DNA from: Chloroflexi bacterium CFX4
GTDB lineage: Bacteria; Chloroflexota; Anaerolineae; Aggregatilineales; UBA2796
Assembly (NCBI GenBank): GCA_021404685.1
Contig: QWHC01000002.1
Span: forward strand, 186,001 to 250,000
Length of the DNA: 64,000 bases
Reading direction: 5' to 3'
Shown: piece by piece, positions 25,292 through 34,785 of the stretch
Layout of the letters: each line of letters starts with the position of its first letter
How positions within the stretch are numbered: the stretch's first letter is position 1
Program-made: the position numbers and the translations under genes
The notes under the pieces: model-generated
What the model was told of the DNA's origin: nothing
The model's input: only the letters and a program-made list of their open reading frames with translations
Database searches by the model: none

Positions 25292-25738
25292 ATGCACCCG
25301 AAAGATCGGCTGCAAGAAGACCTGAAGGCGGCGATGAAGAGCGGCGATGCACCACGCCGCGATGCGCTGCGCCTGATCACATCCGCCATTAAGCAGGAAG
25401 AAGTGGACGGGCGCAAGGCGCTTACAGAAGATGATGTGGTGGCGTTGCTGATGCGTGAGGCGAAGAAACGCCGCGATAGCATCGAGGAAGCAGGGCGGCT
25501 TGGGCGCACCGAAACTGTTGAAAAAGAACAGTTCGAGCTTGCCATCATCGAGTCCTATCTGCCGCAGCAGCTTAGCCGCGAAGAACTGGAGGCAGAAGTC
25601 CGCCGCGCCATTGAAGAATCCGGCGCCAAGACGGCGAAAGAGATGGGCAACGTCATGAAGGTGCTGATGCCGCGCATCAAAGGGCGTGCTGAAGGCAAAC
25701 TCGTTAATGATGTTGTGAAGACGCTGCTGGGCAACTAG
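25292..25738 (+). CDS. YqeY/GatB-tail domain protein
   Basis: This 148-residue protein is a typical free-standing YqeY: DRLQEDLKAAMKSGDAPRRDALRLITSAIKQEEVD, SIEEAGRLGRTE, ESYLPQQLSREEL and MGNVMKVLMPRIKGRAEGKLVNDVVK. The domain is shared with the tail of amidotransferase GatB and is thought to contact tRNA; the exact role of the free form is not settled. It starts an operon with the HD phosphohydrolase and ybeY. Confidence 0.93.
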   Translation: MHPKDRLQEDLKAAMKSGDAPRRDALRLITSAIKQEEVDGRKALTEDDVVALLMREAKKRRDSIEEAGRLGRTETVEKEQFELAIIESYLPQQLSREELEAEVRRAIEESGAKTAKEMGNVMKVLMPRIKGRAEGKLVNDVVKTLLGN

Positions 25739-25800
25739 ACCGACCGAGATACACGCAGCTTGAACGAACACACATCTAGCGGTGAAAGTGAGGTGGCGGG

Positions 25801-27945
25801 ATGAGCCTGAAGCACTTCCGTTTGGCGATCACCTGGCGGCAGGTGCAGTGGGCTGTGCTTGGCGCAGCCTTTCTGAGCGCAGCCAGCGCCATTGTTGCCT
25901 TCACCACACTTACGCCGGCAGAGCCGGTGACGCTTGGCGTTGGGCAGGTGGCGCCCTACGATATTCTCGCGCCGATCAGCCTGACCTATGAAAGCGACGT
26001 GCTGACTCGCCTTGCCCGCCAGGCGGCTGCCGACGCCGTGCGCGATGTCTACGATCCGCCCAACCCAAGCGTGCTGCGCCAGCAAGTGCAGCACGCCCGC
26101 GACGTGCTAACCTACATGGAAAACGTGCGGAACGATCCCTATGGCACGCTGGCGCAGCGCGTTGCCGATTTGCGCGCCATTGAAGGCTTCACCCTGAGCG
26201 ACGATCTGCCAACGACGCTGCTCAGGCTTGGTGAGCGCGAATGGCGCGATGTAGACGCGCAGGTCATCACCTTGCTAGAGCGCACCATGCGCGACCAAAT
26301 CCGTGAAGACACGCTGCCGGACGTCTTGGCGCGCTTGCCTAATTTGGTCAGTTTCACAGTCAGCGAGACTCAAGCGGCGGTGATCGTCGGCGTAGTGCGG
26401 AATCTGATCAAGCCGAACGCCTTCCTGAACGAGGAACGCACCCGTGCCGCACGGCGCGCCGCCTTTGAGGCTGTGCAGCCCGTGACGCGCAACTTTTTGC
26501 AAGGGCAGATCGTGGTGCGCGGCGGCACCATCGTTTCTGAAGCAGACCTTGAAGCGCTGACCAAACTCAAGCTGATCCAGCCGCCGGATCAGCGCCTCCG
26601 CATTCTTGGCGGCGCCCTGATGGCAGTCCTGCTGATCACCATGTTGGGCGTGATCTACGCACGGCGCTACCATCCAGCCCTTGTGGAAAATGTGCCGTTG
26701 CTCATCTTCCTCAGCAGCCTGTTCCTGATTTTCCTCGCCGGCGCACGCCTATATAACCTATCCGATTTCTTCCTCTCACGGGTCTATCCGGTAGCAGCCT
26801 TCGCGCTGATCATGGTGGCACTGACCGAAGCACGGGCAGCCTTTGCGGCAAGTTCGGCGCTGGCGCTGCTGATCGGCTTGACGTTGAACGCCTCACTAGA
26901 GATCACGGTCTTGGCAGGCGCCAGCAGCGTGGCGGCGATTCTTTCGCTGCGGCGTGCCGAACGGCTGGAGAGCTATTTCATGGCAGGCGTGGTCATCGGC
27001 GGCGTGAATATTGTGGTTGGGCTGCTCTTCGGGCTGCTGGAAAACACGGCTGATCCAACGCGCCTGCTACTGATTATCCCTGCCAGCTTGCTCAACGGCA
27101 TGTTGGCGGCGGGCTTGGGCTTGGTCGGCTTATATTTGGGCAGCAGCCTGCTGAACATGCCCAGCAGCATCAAGCTGTTGGCGCTTTCGCAGCCAAGCCA
27201 GCCCTTGCTGCAACGCCTGCTGCGCGAGGCACCCGGCACCTATCAGCACAGCTTGCAGGTGGCGAACCTTGCCGAACTTGCCGCCGAACGCATCGGCGCA
27301 GATGCCCAGCTGGTGCGCGTCGGCGCGCTTTACCATGATATTGGCAAGCTGCACGCGCCGCTGTTTTTTGTGGAAAATCAGGCGGAAGGTGTTAACCCAC
27401 ACGAGACGCTCTCCCCGCGGGATAGCGCACGCATCATCATCGCCCATGTGGTGGAAGGCGAGAAATTGGGTCGCCGCGAGCGCCTGCCCACCGTCTTTAT
27501 TGACTTCATCCGAGAGCATCACGGCACAACGCGTACCCTGTATTTCTACAACAAGGCTGTCGAAGCTGCCAACGGCGACGAAAGCGCCGTGAATCCCACC
27601 TATTTCACCTATCCCGGCCCGCGCCCGCGCAGCCGCGAGTCCGCGATCCTGATGCTTGCCGATACCAGCGAGAGCGTCATCCGCAGCAAGCGCACCCGCG
27701 ATAAGCAAGAAATTGCCGATGTTGTTCAAGAGATCATCCGCACACGCCTGACTGATGGCCAGCTTGACGAGAGCGGCTTAACCGTCAACGATCTGAAGAT
27801 CATCCAAGAGGTGTTCGTCTCCAGCCTGCAAGGCGTTTTCCATCCGCGCATTGCCTACCCAACCTTGCCGCCACGCGATACACAAGAGCTGAAAGTGCTG
27901 CCCGCTGGCACGCTGCCACCCACCGAAGAAGGAGCCACCTCATGA
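25801..27945 (+). CDS. 7TM-HD phosphohydrolase (PgpH-like)
   Basis: The 714-residue protein has an N-terminal helix, a large extracytoplasmic 7TMR-HDED domain (about 50-280), seven membrane helices (about 280-470) and a cytoplasmic HD domain. The HD motif is YHDIGKLH (about 511-518), with a second ligand in EHHGTTRTLYFY. In Listeria the homologue PgpH degrades c-di-AMP; that substrate is inferred here. Its stop overlaps the ybeY start, the usual gene order. Confidence 0.93.
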   Translation: MSLKHFRLAITWRQVQWAVLGAAFLSAASAIVAFTTLTPAEPVTLGVGQVAPYDILAPISLTYESDVLTRLARQAAADAVRDVYDPPNPSVLRQQVQHARDVLTYMENVRNDPYGTLAQRVADLRAIEGFTLSDDLPTTLLRLGEREWRDVDAQVITLLERTMRDQIREDTLPDVLARLPNLVSFTVSETQAAVIVGVVRNLIKPNAFLNEERTRAARRAAFEAVQPVTRNFLQGQIVVRGGTIVSEADLEALTKLKLIQPPDQRLRILGGALMAVLLITMLGVIYARRYHPALVENVPLLIFLSSLFLIFLAGARLYNLSDFFLSRVYPVAAFALIMVALTEARAAFAASSALALLIGLTLNASLEITVLAGASSVAAILSLRRAERLESYFMAGVVIGGVNIVVGLLFGLLENTADPTRLLLIIPASLLNGMLAAGLGLVGLYLGSSLLNMPSSIKLLALSQPSQPLLQRLLREAPGTYQHSLQVANLAELAAERIGADAQLVRVGALYHDIGKLHAPLFFVENQAEGVNPHETLSPRDSARIIIAHVVEGEKLGRRERLPTVFIDFIREHHGTTRTLYFYNKAVEAANGDESAVNPTYFTYPGPRPRSRESAILMLADTSESVIRSKRTRDKQEIADVVQEIIRTRLTDGQLDESGLTVNDLKIIQEVFVSSLQGVFHPRIAYPTLPPRDTQELKVLPAGTLPPTEEGATS

Positions 27946-28517
27946 TCAGATATGACATCGGCATGATCATCAACACAGAATTCTATCCGCAAGTGCCGCG
28001 CAAGCAGCTTTCAAAAGCGCTTAAGCATGTGCTGCGAGCGCATAATGTGCCAGACGGCGCAGGTATACGCCTCAAAATCACCACCGATGAGGAAGTGCGT
28101 GCGCTGAATAAACAACATCGCGCTGTGGACGCGCCGACCGACATCCTCTCGTTTCCCGCCGAGCAGTTTTCAGCCGAAACGCTGGAGGGAATGCGCGCTG
28201 CGGCGGACTTGCTCGGCGCGGAGGCGCAACAAGAGCTAGCGGAGCTTGCCGAGAAGCCCTACCTTGGCGATCTGATCATCGCGCTGCCCTATGTGCAGCG
28301 CCATGCCGCCGCCTTAGGTCACCCTTTGGCAGATGAATTGGTGCTGTTGGTGGTGCATGGGGCGCTGCATTTGCTCGGCTATGACCACGACAATGCCGAA
28401 AATCAGGCGCGCATGTGGCAAAAACAAGCAGAATTGCTGGCAGCGCTTGGCATTACTAGCATTCACGTTCCCCTATTTACGTTTGGAGATTCCAATGAAG
28501 ACGCCGACGCAGGCTGA
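27942..28517 (+). CDS. ybeY: Endoribonuclease YbeY (16S rRNA maturation factor)
   Basis: The 191-residue protein has the YbeY zinc motif HGALHLLGYDH (H-x3-H-x5-H) and the preceding APTDILSFP segment. It overlaps the phosphohydrolase gene by 4 bases. The stretch between the SFP motif and the zinc site is longer than in the E. coli protein because of an Ala/Glu-rich insertion. Confidence 0.95.
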   Translation: MIRYDIGMIINTEFYPQVPRKQLSKALKHVLRAHNVPDGAGIRLKITTDEEVRALNKQHRAVDAPTDILSFPAEQFSAETLEGMRAAADLLGAEAQQELAELAEKPYLGDLIIALPYVQRHAAALGHPLADELVLLVVHGALHLLGYDHDNAENQARMWQKQAELLAALGITSIHVPLFTFGDSNEDADAG

Positions 28518-28995
28518 GACGGACACTGCATCGCCCGATGCAAGGCGTCCGCGCTTTGTCTTTCATCCCGATACCCTAGAAACCTTGAATGCCCGCCCTG
28601 AAGATTACAGCCCGATTGTTAGCACCAGCCGCCTAAACAGCCTGCGCTACGCCTTAGCGGGCTGGCTGTATATGCTGCGTTATCAGAAGAATACGCGCAT
28701 TCAGGCAGTTTTTTCGGTGGCGACGATGGCGCTTGCCCTGTGGCTGGGCTTGCCGCCGCGTGATTGGGCAGTCCTCGTGCTGATTATCACCATCAATTGG
28801 ATGGCAGAGTTCATCAACGCCGCGCTGGAAGCAGTGGTCAACTTGGCAAGCCCGCAACTTCACCCAATGGCGCGTGTTTGCAAGGATGTTGGCGCGGCGG
28901 CGGTCTTGTTAGCATCCGTGGCGGCGGTCATCATTGGCGCCTTCATCCTTGCGCCGCCGCTGCTGGAGCGTCTTCTGCCCGTATTTGCCCGATAA
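28495..28995 (+). CDS. dgkA: Diacylglycerol/undecaprenol kinase
   Basis: The ATG at 28495 with GGAG 7 bases upstream gives 166 residues. A soluble 50-residue N-terminus precedes three membrane helices of the DgkA family, with the signature NAALEAVVNL and the paired CKDVGAAAVLL motif. In Gram-positive-like bacteria this enzyme mainly recycles undecaprenol. The first 23 bases overlap the end of ybeY. Confidence 0.9.
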   Translation: MKTPTQAETDTASPDARRPRFVFHPDTLETLNARPEDYSPIVSTSRLNSLRYALAGWLYMLRYQKNTRIQAVFSVATMALALWLGLPPRDWAVLVLIITINWMAEFINAALEAVVNLASPQLHPMARVCKDVGAAAVLLASVAAVIIGAFILAPPLLERLLPVFAR

Positions 28996-29065
28996 AGCAG
29001 CACGTTTGTGCCAACTGTGTTACAATGCTGCCTGAGGCTGAGAAAGTTCCACTAAAAGCGTAAGC

Positions 29066-30184
29066 ATGTTCCCAAGAGAAACGCGCCGCAACGATACGAA
29101 CGTCGTTCGCTGGCTATTGATCGCCTTCACCCTTGTGATCGTCCTGATGGCGATCTGGCTGGTGCGTGATGTGTTGCTGCTCTCCCTGACAGCGGTCATC
29201 TTTGCGATCTTGCTGACCACGCCGATCCGTTTTTTCGTGCGGCATGGCATTAACCGCATTGTGGCAGTGCTGCTCACTGTTTTTTTGATCAGTTTGGTGA
29301 TCGCGGCAACTTCGGCGTTAGCGCTGCCCGATCTCTTTGAGCAGTTCCGCATCTTGGTGGTGCAAACGCTGCCTTCGGCAGGGCAAGTCCTTCAGCGCGA
29401 ACTGGCGCCGGAAAACCTGACGCTGCGCTTTCCCTTCCTGCGCGACTTTATGACGGAAATGAGCCTTGCCGATCTCACCAACCAACTTTCGCAGCAGATC
29501 GTCAGCGGCTTGGCAACGGTCAGTGGGCAGGTTTTCCCGTTCGTCACCAACTTGTTTTCGGCGCTGTTCAGCCTGCTGATCGTCATCTTTCTGAGCATCT
29601 ATTTCGTGGCTGATCCTGATCCGCATTGGCGGGGCTTGCTGCGCCTTGTGCCAATTGGCTACCGTCCGCGTGCGCGGGAAATCCTGCTGAGTTTGGACTA
29701 CACGCTGCGCCAATTCTTGCAAACGCAGATCATCCTCATGATCCTGACCGGCACGCTGACGACGATTGCAATGCTGGTGCTGGGCTTGCCCTTGGCAGGC
29801 GTGCTAGGCGTGATCGGCGGCTTGTTCTCGTTCGTGCCGAACTTCGGTCCGTTGGTGGCGTTGGTGCCAGTCTTGGCGGTGACGATCCTCAACAGTCCTG
29901 AGAAGGTGCTGTTGGTGCTGCTGGTCTACTTTGGCATCCAGTTTGTGGTTGGGCAGATCGTTGCGCCGCTGCTGCTTGGCAAGGAAATTCAATTGCCGCC
30001 AGCGATCATCCTGCTCTCGCAGATCATCTTTGGCATCTTCTTCGGCTTTTTAGGGCTGCTGCTCTCTGTGCCGTTGGCGGCAATCGGCGTCGTGCTGATC
30101 CGTGAGGTCTACGTGCGCGACGTGCTAGGCGATACGGAGGCGAGTCTGCGCGTGACGCAAGAGTTCGAGCGCGTCTTGGATTAG
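29066..30184 (+). CDS. AI-2E family transporter (UPF0118/PerM)
   Basis: This 372-residue protein has about eight membrane helices in the PerM pattern, with a central soluble region and the conserved GLPLAGVLGVIGGLFSFVPNFGPLVAL segment near residue 245. Members export small molecules or exchange sodium for protons; the substrate is unknown here. It starts 70 bases after dgkA. Confidence 0.9.
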   Translation: MFPRETRRNDTNVVRWLLIAFTLVIVLMAIWLVRDVLLLSLTAVIFAILLTTPIRFFVRHGINRIVAVLLTVFLISLVIAATSALALPDLFEQFRILVVQTLPSAGQVLQRELAPENLTLRFPFLRDFMTEMSLADLTNQLSQQIVSGLATVSGQVFPFVTNLFSALFSLLIVIFLSIYFVADPDPHWRGLLRLVPIGYRPRAREILLSLDYTLRQFLQTQIILMILTGTLTTIAMLVLGLPLAGVLGVIGGLFSFVPNFGPLVALVPVLAVTILNSPEKVLLVLLVYFGIQFVVGQIVAPLLLGKEIQLPPAIILLSQIIFGIFFGFLGLLLSVPLAAIGVVLIREVYVRDVLGDTEASLRVTQEFERVLD

Positions 30185-30186
30185 GC

Positions 30187-30206
30187 GGACGCACCAAGGT
30201 GCGTCC
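30187..30206. terminator. Hairpin between convergent AI-2E transporter and rtcB genes
   Basis: GGACGCAC, CAAG loop, GTGCGTCC: a perfect 8-bp stem in a 29-base convergent gap. There is no T tract, so terminator function is likely from position only. Confidence 0.5.
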
Positions 30207-30213
30207 CCATGCG

Positions 30214-31635
30214 CTAGTCTTCAGGGTGATAGCTTTGGCGCGGCGAGCCGTCCATCTTCACCAGTTTTGGTTGGAAGATCGCCACCGTCTCCACAAGGTC
30301 AGCTTGGGCTGCCATGACTGTGTCAATGTCCTTGTAGCAGTTTGGCACCTCATCCAAGCCGGCGGAAAGCACCTCAATGCCCTTCTCCTTAAGTTTGCGG
30401 TTGATGATGTTCCAGTCAAAGCGCTTGAACGCTTCGGCGCGGCTCATGCGGCGCCCTGCACCGTGCGCTGCGCTGTTCAGCGCTGCCGCCACGCCACGCC
30501 CGCGCACCACGTAGCCCGCTGCGCTCATGCTGCCCGGAATCACGCCCAGCACGCCTTCGCCAGCAGGCGTTGCGCCTTTGCGGTGAACGATCAGTTCCTG
30601 ACCATCTATGGACTCAACCCAGGCAAAATTATGATGGTTCTCCACGCCACCCAGCACGGGCAAACGGATCGCCTCTGCTAACTGCGCGTGGATGATGGCA
30701 TGGTTCGCGCTGGCATAGCGCCCTGCCAACTGCATCGCTTCCCAATATTCGGCCCCGGCTGACCAGTCCAGATCGAGCCATGCCAGATGTTGGAATTCTT
30801 TCGGCAAGCCGCTGTGGCTGTTCATGGCAATCTGTGTGTAGTGGTTGGCAATCTCGTAGCCGAAACGGCGGCTGCCACTGTGGCTGAGCAGGGCAAGATA
30901 CTTGCCAACCGGCACGCTGCCGCTAGGCGTCTCAAAGGGTTCAGAGACGACGAGCGCGCCAAACTCCACAAAGTGATTGCCTGATCCGCTGCTGCCGAGC
31001 TGTTTGCGCGCAATATCCTTAAAGCGGCGCGCCACCGGGTGCGTTTGCCACGTCGGATCGTCCAGCACGGCGTGTTGGCGCGGCGTTGACCAAGCGTTGC
31101 CCGCGCCAAAGCAGGTGTTTTCTTCCAGCGCTTTGCGGAAGCGCTCTTTTTTCTGCTCCAAGATGTGCGGCGGCGTGTCGAAGATCGTCAAGCGCATACG
31201 GCAGGCAATATCCACACCGACCGCATAGGGAATCACGGCGTTGTGGGTTGCCAGCACGCCGCCAATGGGCAAGCCATAGCCCTGATGCGCGTCAGGCATC
31301 AGCGCGCCGCGCACCGAGATCGGCAAGCGCACCGCACGTTCCATTTGCTGAAGCGCGCCGTGTTCGATGTTCTCGCGTCCCCAGATTTGATAGGGCGCGT
31401 AGGTATCCAGGTGATAGGCTTGTGGCTGCTCGCGCACGCGGATCAGCGCTTTGGCAAGCCCTTTGTAAAGCGGATCGTCGCTGTAGGCTTCTGGCGCTGC
31501 CAGAACCGCTTGAAGCGCTTCCAAGATGGCAGCTTCTGCCATGCCTTGCGCGGCAGCCTCAGCCGCCGCCTTAAGCCCAATACCAATTGCCTTGCCCGAC
31601 GGATAGCCGAGCGTCAGCAAGTCATGACCGTTCAT
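30214..31635 (-). CDS. rtcB: RNA ligase RtcB
   Basis: The 473-residue protein carries the RtcB motifs: VGVDIACRM (metal-binding Asp and Cys), GSGNHFVEFG, SHSGSRRFG, ENHHNFAWVE, HRKGATPAGEG, IPGSMSAAGYVV and the guanylation site AAHGAGRRMSRAEA. RtcB joins 2',3'-cyclic phosphate and 5'-OH RNA ends with GTP and manganese. There is no RtcA, RtcR or archease gene beside it. Confidence 0.96.
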   Translation of the reverse strand: MNGHDLLTLGYPSGKAIGIGLKAAAEAAAQGMAEAAILEALQAVLAAPEAYSDDPLYKGLAKALIRVREQPQAYHLDTYAPYQIWGRENIEHGALQQMERAVRLPISVRGALMPDAHQGYGLPIGGVLATHNAVIPYAVGVDIACRMRLTIFDTPPHILEQKKERFRKALEENTCFGAGNAWSTPRQHAVLDDPTWQTHPVARRFKDIARKQLGSSGSGNHFVEFGALVVSEPFETPSGSVPVGKYLALLSHSGSRRFGYEIANHYTQIAMNSHSGLPKEFQHLAWLDLDWSAGAEYWEAMQLAGRYASANHAIIHAQLAEAIRLPVLGGVENHHNFAWVESIDGQELIVHRKGATPAGEGVLGVIPGSMSAAGYVVRGRGVAAALNSAAHGAGRRMSRAEAFKRFDWNIINRKLKEKGIEVLSAGLDEVPNCYKDIDTVMAAQADLVETVAIFQPKLVKMDGSPRQSYHPED

Positions 31636-31701
31636 AAGGCTGCTTTTCCTCGTGTTTTGTTAATGCGACAGGAAAAGCTGCCGAGTGTTTAGGCGGTGGC
31701 G

Positions 31702-32127
31702 CTAGAACGGCAGATCGTCCGGTGCATCGCCGTACTCTTCTTCGCCGCCTGACGGACGCCTGCCTGAGGCAGCCGCCGCTGGATCGCCCTCTGTTTCGCC
31801 CTTAGCGCTCAGCAGCTTGAATTCGTTGGCAGTCATCTTGAGCGAGGCAGCCGGTTTGCCGTCCTTATCGGTATAGGCTTCCGCCTCAACCTCACCAACG
31901 AGCAGCACGCGCTGCCCTTTTTTGATGAGTTGGCTGGCTGTTTCGGCACGCTCACGCCAAATGGTGACGCGGAACCACGTCGTTTTTTCCTTACGCTGTT
32001 CGCCGCGTCCCGTCACCTTGCTGACTGCTACTGAAAATGAACAGACCGCGATTCCACTGCCTTCAAGGTACTTGAACTCTGGATCGCGCCCGACATTGCC
32101 CACGATGATCAACTGTTGAAAGGTCAT
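31702..32127 (-). CDS. ssb: Second single-stranded DNA-binding protein
   Basis: This 141-residue SSB (MTFQQLIIVGNVGRDPEFKYLEG, TTWFRVTIWRERAETASQLIKKGQRVLLVGEVEAE) has an acidic tail ending DDLPF. That tip is close to the classic DDIPF, closer than that of the operon copy at 14732. Its promoter has a GAAC-N4-GTTC box between the -35 and -10, which suggests damage-inducible expression. Confidence 0.94.
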   Translation of the reverse strand: MTFQQLIIVGNVGRDPEFKYLEGSGIAVCSFSVAVSKVTGRGEQRKEKTTWFRVTIWRERAETASQLIKKGQRVLLVGEVEAEAYTDKDGKPAASLKMTANEFKLLSAKGETEGDPAAAASGRRPSGGEEEYGDAPDDLPF

Positions 32128-32210
32128 GGCTTGCCGTCCTTCTCGCCGTTTTGCGGCGTGCTGCTGGTCTATGGGAAATAAGATAATTCTGCCACAGACT
32201 CTCTAGTAAT

Positions 32211-32239
32211 ATTATAGAACGCTTGTTCAGAATATACAA
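32211..32239 (-). promoter_or_regulatory. Promoter of the second ssb with LexA-type box
   Basis: On the minus strand: TTGTAT, 17 bases, TATAAT. Inside the spacer is GAAC-AAGC-GTTC (32217-32228), a perfect GAAC-N4-GTTC palindrome of the kind bound by Gram-positive LexA (DinR). Its place between the -35 and -10 is ideal for repression. Confidence 0.6.
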
Positions 32240-32305
32240 GGGGCGAATTTAGCGGCGCGCCCTTATAATTGCCTCTAAGGTAACTCTAGGAAAGGATACC
32301 ACCAA

Positions 32306-32653
32306 ATGGGTGAGTTTATCGGCTTTTCATTCGTGATGCTGCTGGTGCTGGCTGCCTACTGGTCATTTGTGATCTTGCCGCGCCAACGCATGTTTCGCAA
32401 GCACAACAAATACGTGCAGACCCTGACCGTGGGCGATGAAGTGATCACGGCGGGCGGCTTGGTTGGCACGCTCACGCGCATGGAGGCAGCGCAAGGCATT
32501 GCCTATGTGCAGATTGCGGAAGGCGTTGAGGTGAAGGTGCTGACGACTGCGCTCAGCCGTCCGTTTGACGCGGAAGAAGTGGCGATCACTGCCAACTTAG
32601 GCGTTGATCCAACGGCTGATCAGCGCTTGCAGCAGCGCAGCGCGCAGCACTAG
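32306..32653 (+). CDS. yajC: Preprotein translocase subunit YajC
   Basis: This 115-residue protein has one N-terminal membrane helix, a FVILPRQRMFRKHNKYVQTL segment and the YajC signature LTVGDEVITAGGLVGTL. It assists SecDF. It is preceded by a TATAAT box at 32264-32269. Confidence 0.93.
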   Translation: MGEFIGFSFVMLLVLAAYWSFVILPRQRMFRKHNKYVQTLTVGDEVITAGGLVGTLTRMEAAQGIAYVQIAEGVEVKVLTTALSRPFDAEEVAITANLGVDPTADQRLQQRSAQH

Positions 32654-32722
32654 GCATGTCTCCACTGTCTGTGCTATGCTTATGCGGCGTTTAGGTATAC
32701 ACCAGGTACGGCATAACTAGCG

Positions 32723-34318
32723 ATGGCAGAGACAAGCACAACCGAAGGCAGAACGCTGAGCGCAGCGCAGTTGCGCGTCGTCTCGGCGATTATCGCGCTC
32801 TCTTTCGTGTGGAGCGGCGGGCTGGGCTTGCTGCGCGGTGTGATCATCGGCGCCGTCTTCGGTGCCGGCACAGCGCTAGACGCTTTCTACGCCGCCTACC
32901 GCCTGCCTGAAATGCTCTTTACCCTTGTGGCGGGTGGCGCGCTTGGCTCTGCCTTTATCCCTGTCTTCAGCCGCCACCTGACACAGGGCGATAGCGAAGG
33001 TGCCTGGCGCTTGGCGCGGGCCACACTCACGCTCATCACGCTGATTGCACTGCTGCTCTCGCTTGGCGCGGCGCTGATCGCCTTCCCGATTGTGGATTCC
33101 ATCCTCACGCCGCAGGCGAGCCTTGCCCAGAAGCAGCTCACCGCCGAACTGATGCAGATCATGCTGATCACGGTTGCCATTTTCAGCGCCAGCGGCTTGA
33201 TCATGGCAATCCTGAACGCCAATCAGCGCTTCTTAGCACCTGCCCTTGCGCCCAGCATGAACAACGTCGGCTTGATCTTCGGCGCGCTGCTGCTCTCGCC
33301 GCGCATGGGTGTGCAGGGCTTGGCGTGGGGCGCGGTGATCGGCGCTGCGCTGCATTTGCTGATTCAACTGCCTTCGTTGCGTCCCTTCGCGGCAAAACTG
33401 CGCCCTGATGGCGTGATCATCACAGATGGCATTGGTGAGATCACGCGCCTGATGCTGCCGCGCCTAATCGGCATGGCAGCCGTGCAGTTGAACTTCGTGG
33501 TGAACATCATTCTTGCCTCTGCCATGCCTGAGGGCAGCCTTGCCGCGCTCAGCGTTGCCTTCACGCTGATGTTTGTGGTGCTGGGCGTGGTGGCCCAGAG
33601 CGCCGGCACCGCCATTTTCCCGACGCTCTCGCTCTACGGCGCACGCGGGGACTTGGATCGCTTCCGTAGCACGTTGGCAACGGCGCTGCGCGGTGTGCTG
33701 TTTGTGGCGCTGCCTGCCACCTTCGGGCTGATTGTGTTGGCGCAGCCCTTGATCAGCCTGCTCTTTGAGCGCGGCGCATGGACGGCAACCAACACGGTTG
33801 CCACCGCTTGGGCGTTGGCGTTCTTTGCCGCAGGCTTGGCAGCCTTTGCCTTGCAAGAGTTGCTGGCGCGCGCCTTCTACGCTTTGCGGAACACGCTGGC
33901 GCCGGTTTCGGTGGCGGTAGGTGGCTTGGCGCTGAACGTGGCGCTGAGCCTGCTGCTGATTCAGGTCGTGCGCGGCGATCTGGAAGGGCAGGGCGCGCAC
34001 GGCGGCTTGGCGCTGGCAAACGCGCTCGCCACGCTGGTCGAGAGCGTCATTTTGTGGCTGTGGCTGCGCCGCAAGATTGCCTCGTTGGAAGATCGGGCGG
34101 TGCTGGGCATGGCAGGGCGTGCCTTCTTGGCAGCGCTGGGCATGGGTGTCGGCGTTTGGCTGGCAGCGCGCCTGCTTGCCGAAACATCGCCTTCGGTGAT
34201 TGTGGTGGTATGCGTGCCGCTTGGTGCGCTGCTTTATCAGGGCTTGGCGGTGCTGCTTGGTGTGCCAGAGGCGCGCAGCCTTCCAGCAGGCATTTTGCAG
34301 CGGTTGAGACGAGGGTGA
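32723..34318 (+). CDS. murJ: Lipid II flippase MurJ
   Basis: The 531-residue protein has about 14 membrane helices of the MVF superfamily. It carries the family segments GTALDAFYAAYRLPEMLFTLVAGGALGSAFIPVF near the N-terminus, FERGAWTATNT in the middle and FYALRNTLAPV. MurJ moves the cell-wall precursor lipid II across the membrane. The dtd gene follows 3 bases later. Confidence 0.93.
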   Translation: MAETSTTEGRTLSAAQLRVVSAIIALSFVWSGGLGLLRGVIIGAVFGAGTALDAFYAAYRLPEMLFTLVAGGALGSAFIPVFSRHLTQGDSEGAWRLARATLTLITLIALLLSLGAALIAFPIVDSILTPQASLAQKQLTAELMQIMLITVAIFSASGLIMAILNANQRFLAPALAPSMNNVGLIFGALLLSPRMGVQGLAWGAVIGAALHLLIQLPSLRPFAAKLRPDGVIITDGIGEITRLMLPRLIGMAAVQLNFVVNIILASAMPEGSLAALSVAFTLMFVVLGVVAQSAGTAIFPTLSLYGARGDLDRFRSTLATALRGVLFVALPATFGLIVLAQPLISLLFERGAWTATNTVATAWALAFFAAGLAAFALQELLARAFYALRNTLAPVSVAVGGLALNVALSLLLIQVVRGDLEGQGAHGGLALANALATLVESVILWLWLRRKIASLEDRAVLGMAGRAFLAALGMGVGVWLAARLLAETSPSVIVVVCVPLGALLYQGLAVLLGVPEARSLPAGILQRLRRG

Positions 34319-34321
34319 GCC

Positions 34322-34780
34322 ATGCGAACGGTGTTGCAGCGCGTGACATATGCCCGTGTAAGGGTAGCGGATCAGGTGGTTGGCGCCATTGAGCAAGGCT
34401 TCCTGATCCTGATCGGCGTTCGCAACGGCGATACGGCGGCAGAGGCGAAATGGCTTGCCGAAAAGATCGCCGTGCTGCGCGTCTTTGCCGATGCTGAGGA
34501 TAAATTTAACCGTTCCCTGCTGGATATTGGCGGCGGCGCCTTGGTCGTCTCGCAGTTCACGCTCTATGGGAATGCGGTTGGGCAGCGCCGACCGAGTTTT
34601 ATCGAGGCGGCGCCGCCAGCCATTGCCGCGCCGCTGATCGATCAATTCGTCGGCTTTTTGCGGCAAGCAGGCGTGCAGCGCGTTGAAACAGGCATCTTCG
34701 GCGCGAAAATGTTGGTAGAATTAGCAAATGATGGACCGGTGACGCTCATCCTTGAGCGCGACGCACCTCAGGAAAAGTAG
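34322..34780 (+). CDS. dtd: D-aminoacyl-tRNA deacylase
   Basis: The 152-residue protein matches [36 protein letters not shown] and the Gly-cisPro motif NDGPVTL near the end. It removes wrongly attached D-amino acids from tRNA. The S-Q-F-T-L motif is intact. Confidence 0.95.
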   Translation: MRTVLQRVTYARVRVADQVVGAIEQGFLILIGVRNGDTAAEAKWLAEKIAVLRVFADAEDKFNRSLLDIGGGALVVSQFTLYGNAVGQRRPSFIEAAPPAIAAPLIDQFVGFLRQAGVQRVETGIFGAKMLVELANDGPVTLILERDAPQEK

Positions 34781-34785
34781 AGAAC

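Noticed and set aside
33464-34666. Minus-strand frame of 400 residues opposite murJ and dtd
   Set aside because: It is antisense to strongly supported genes, rich in His, Gln and Arg, and without motifs; an artefact of high GC in an open frame.
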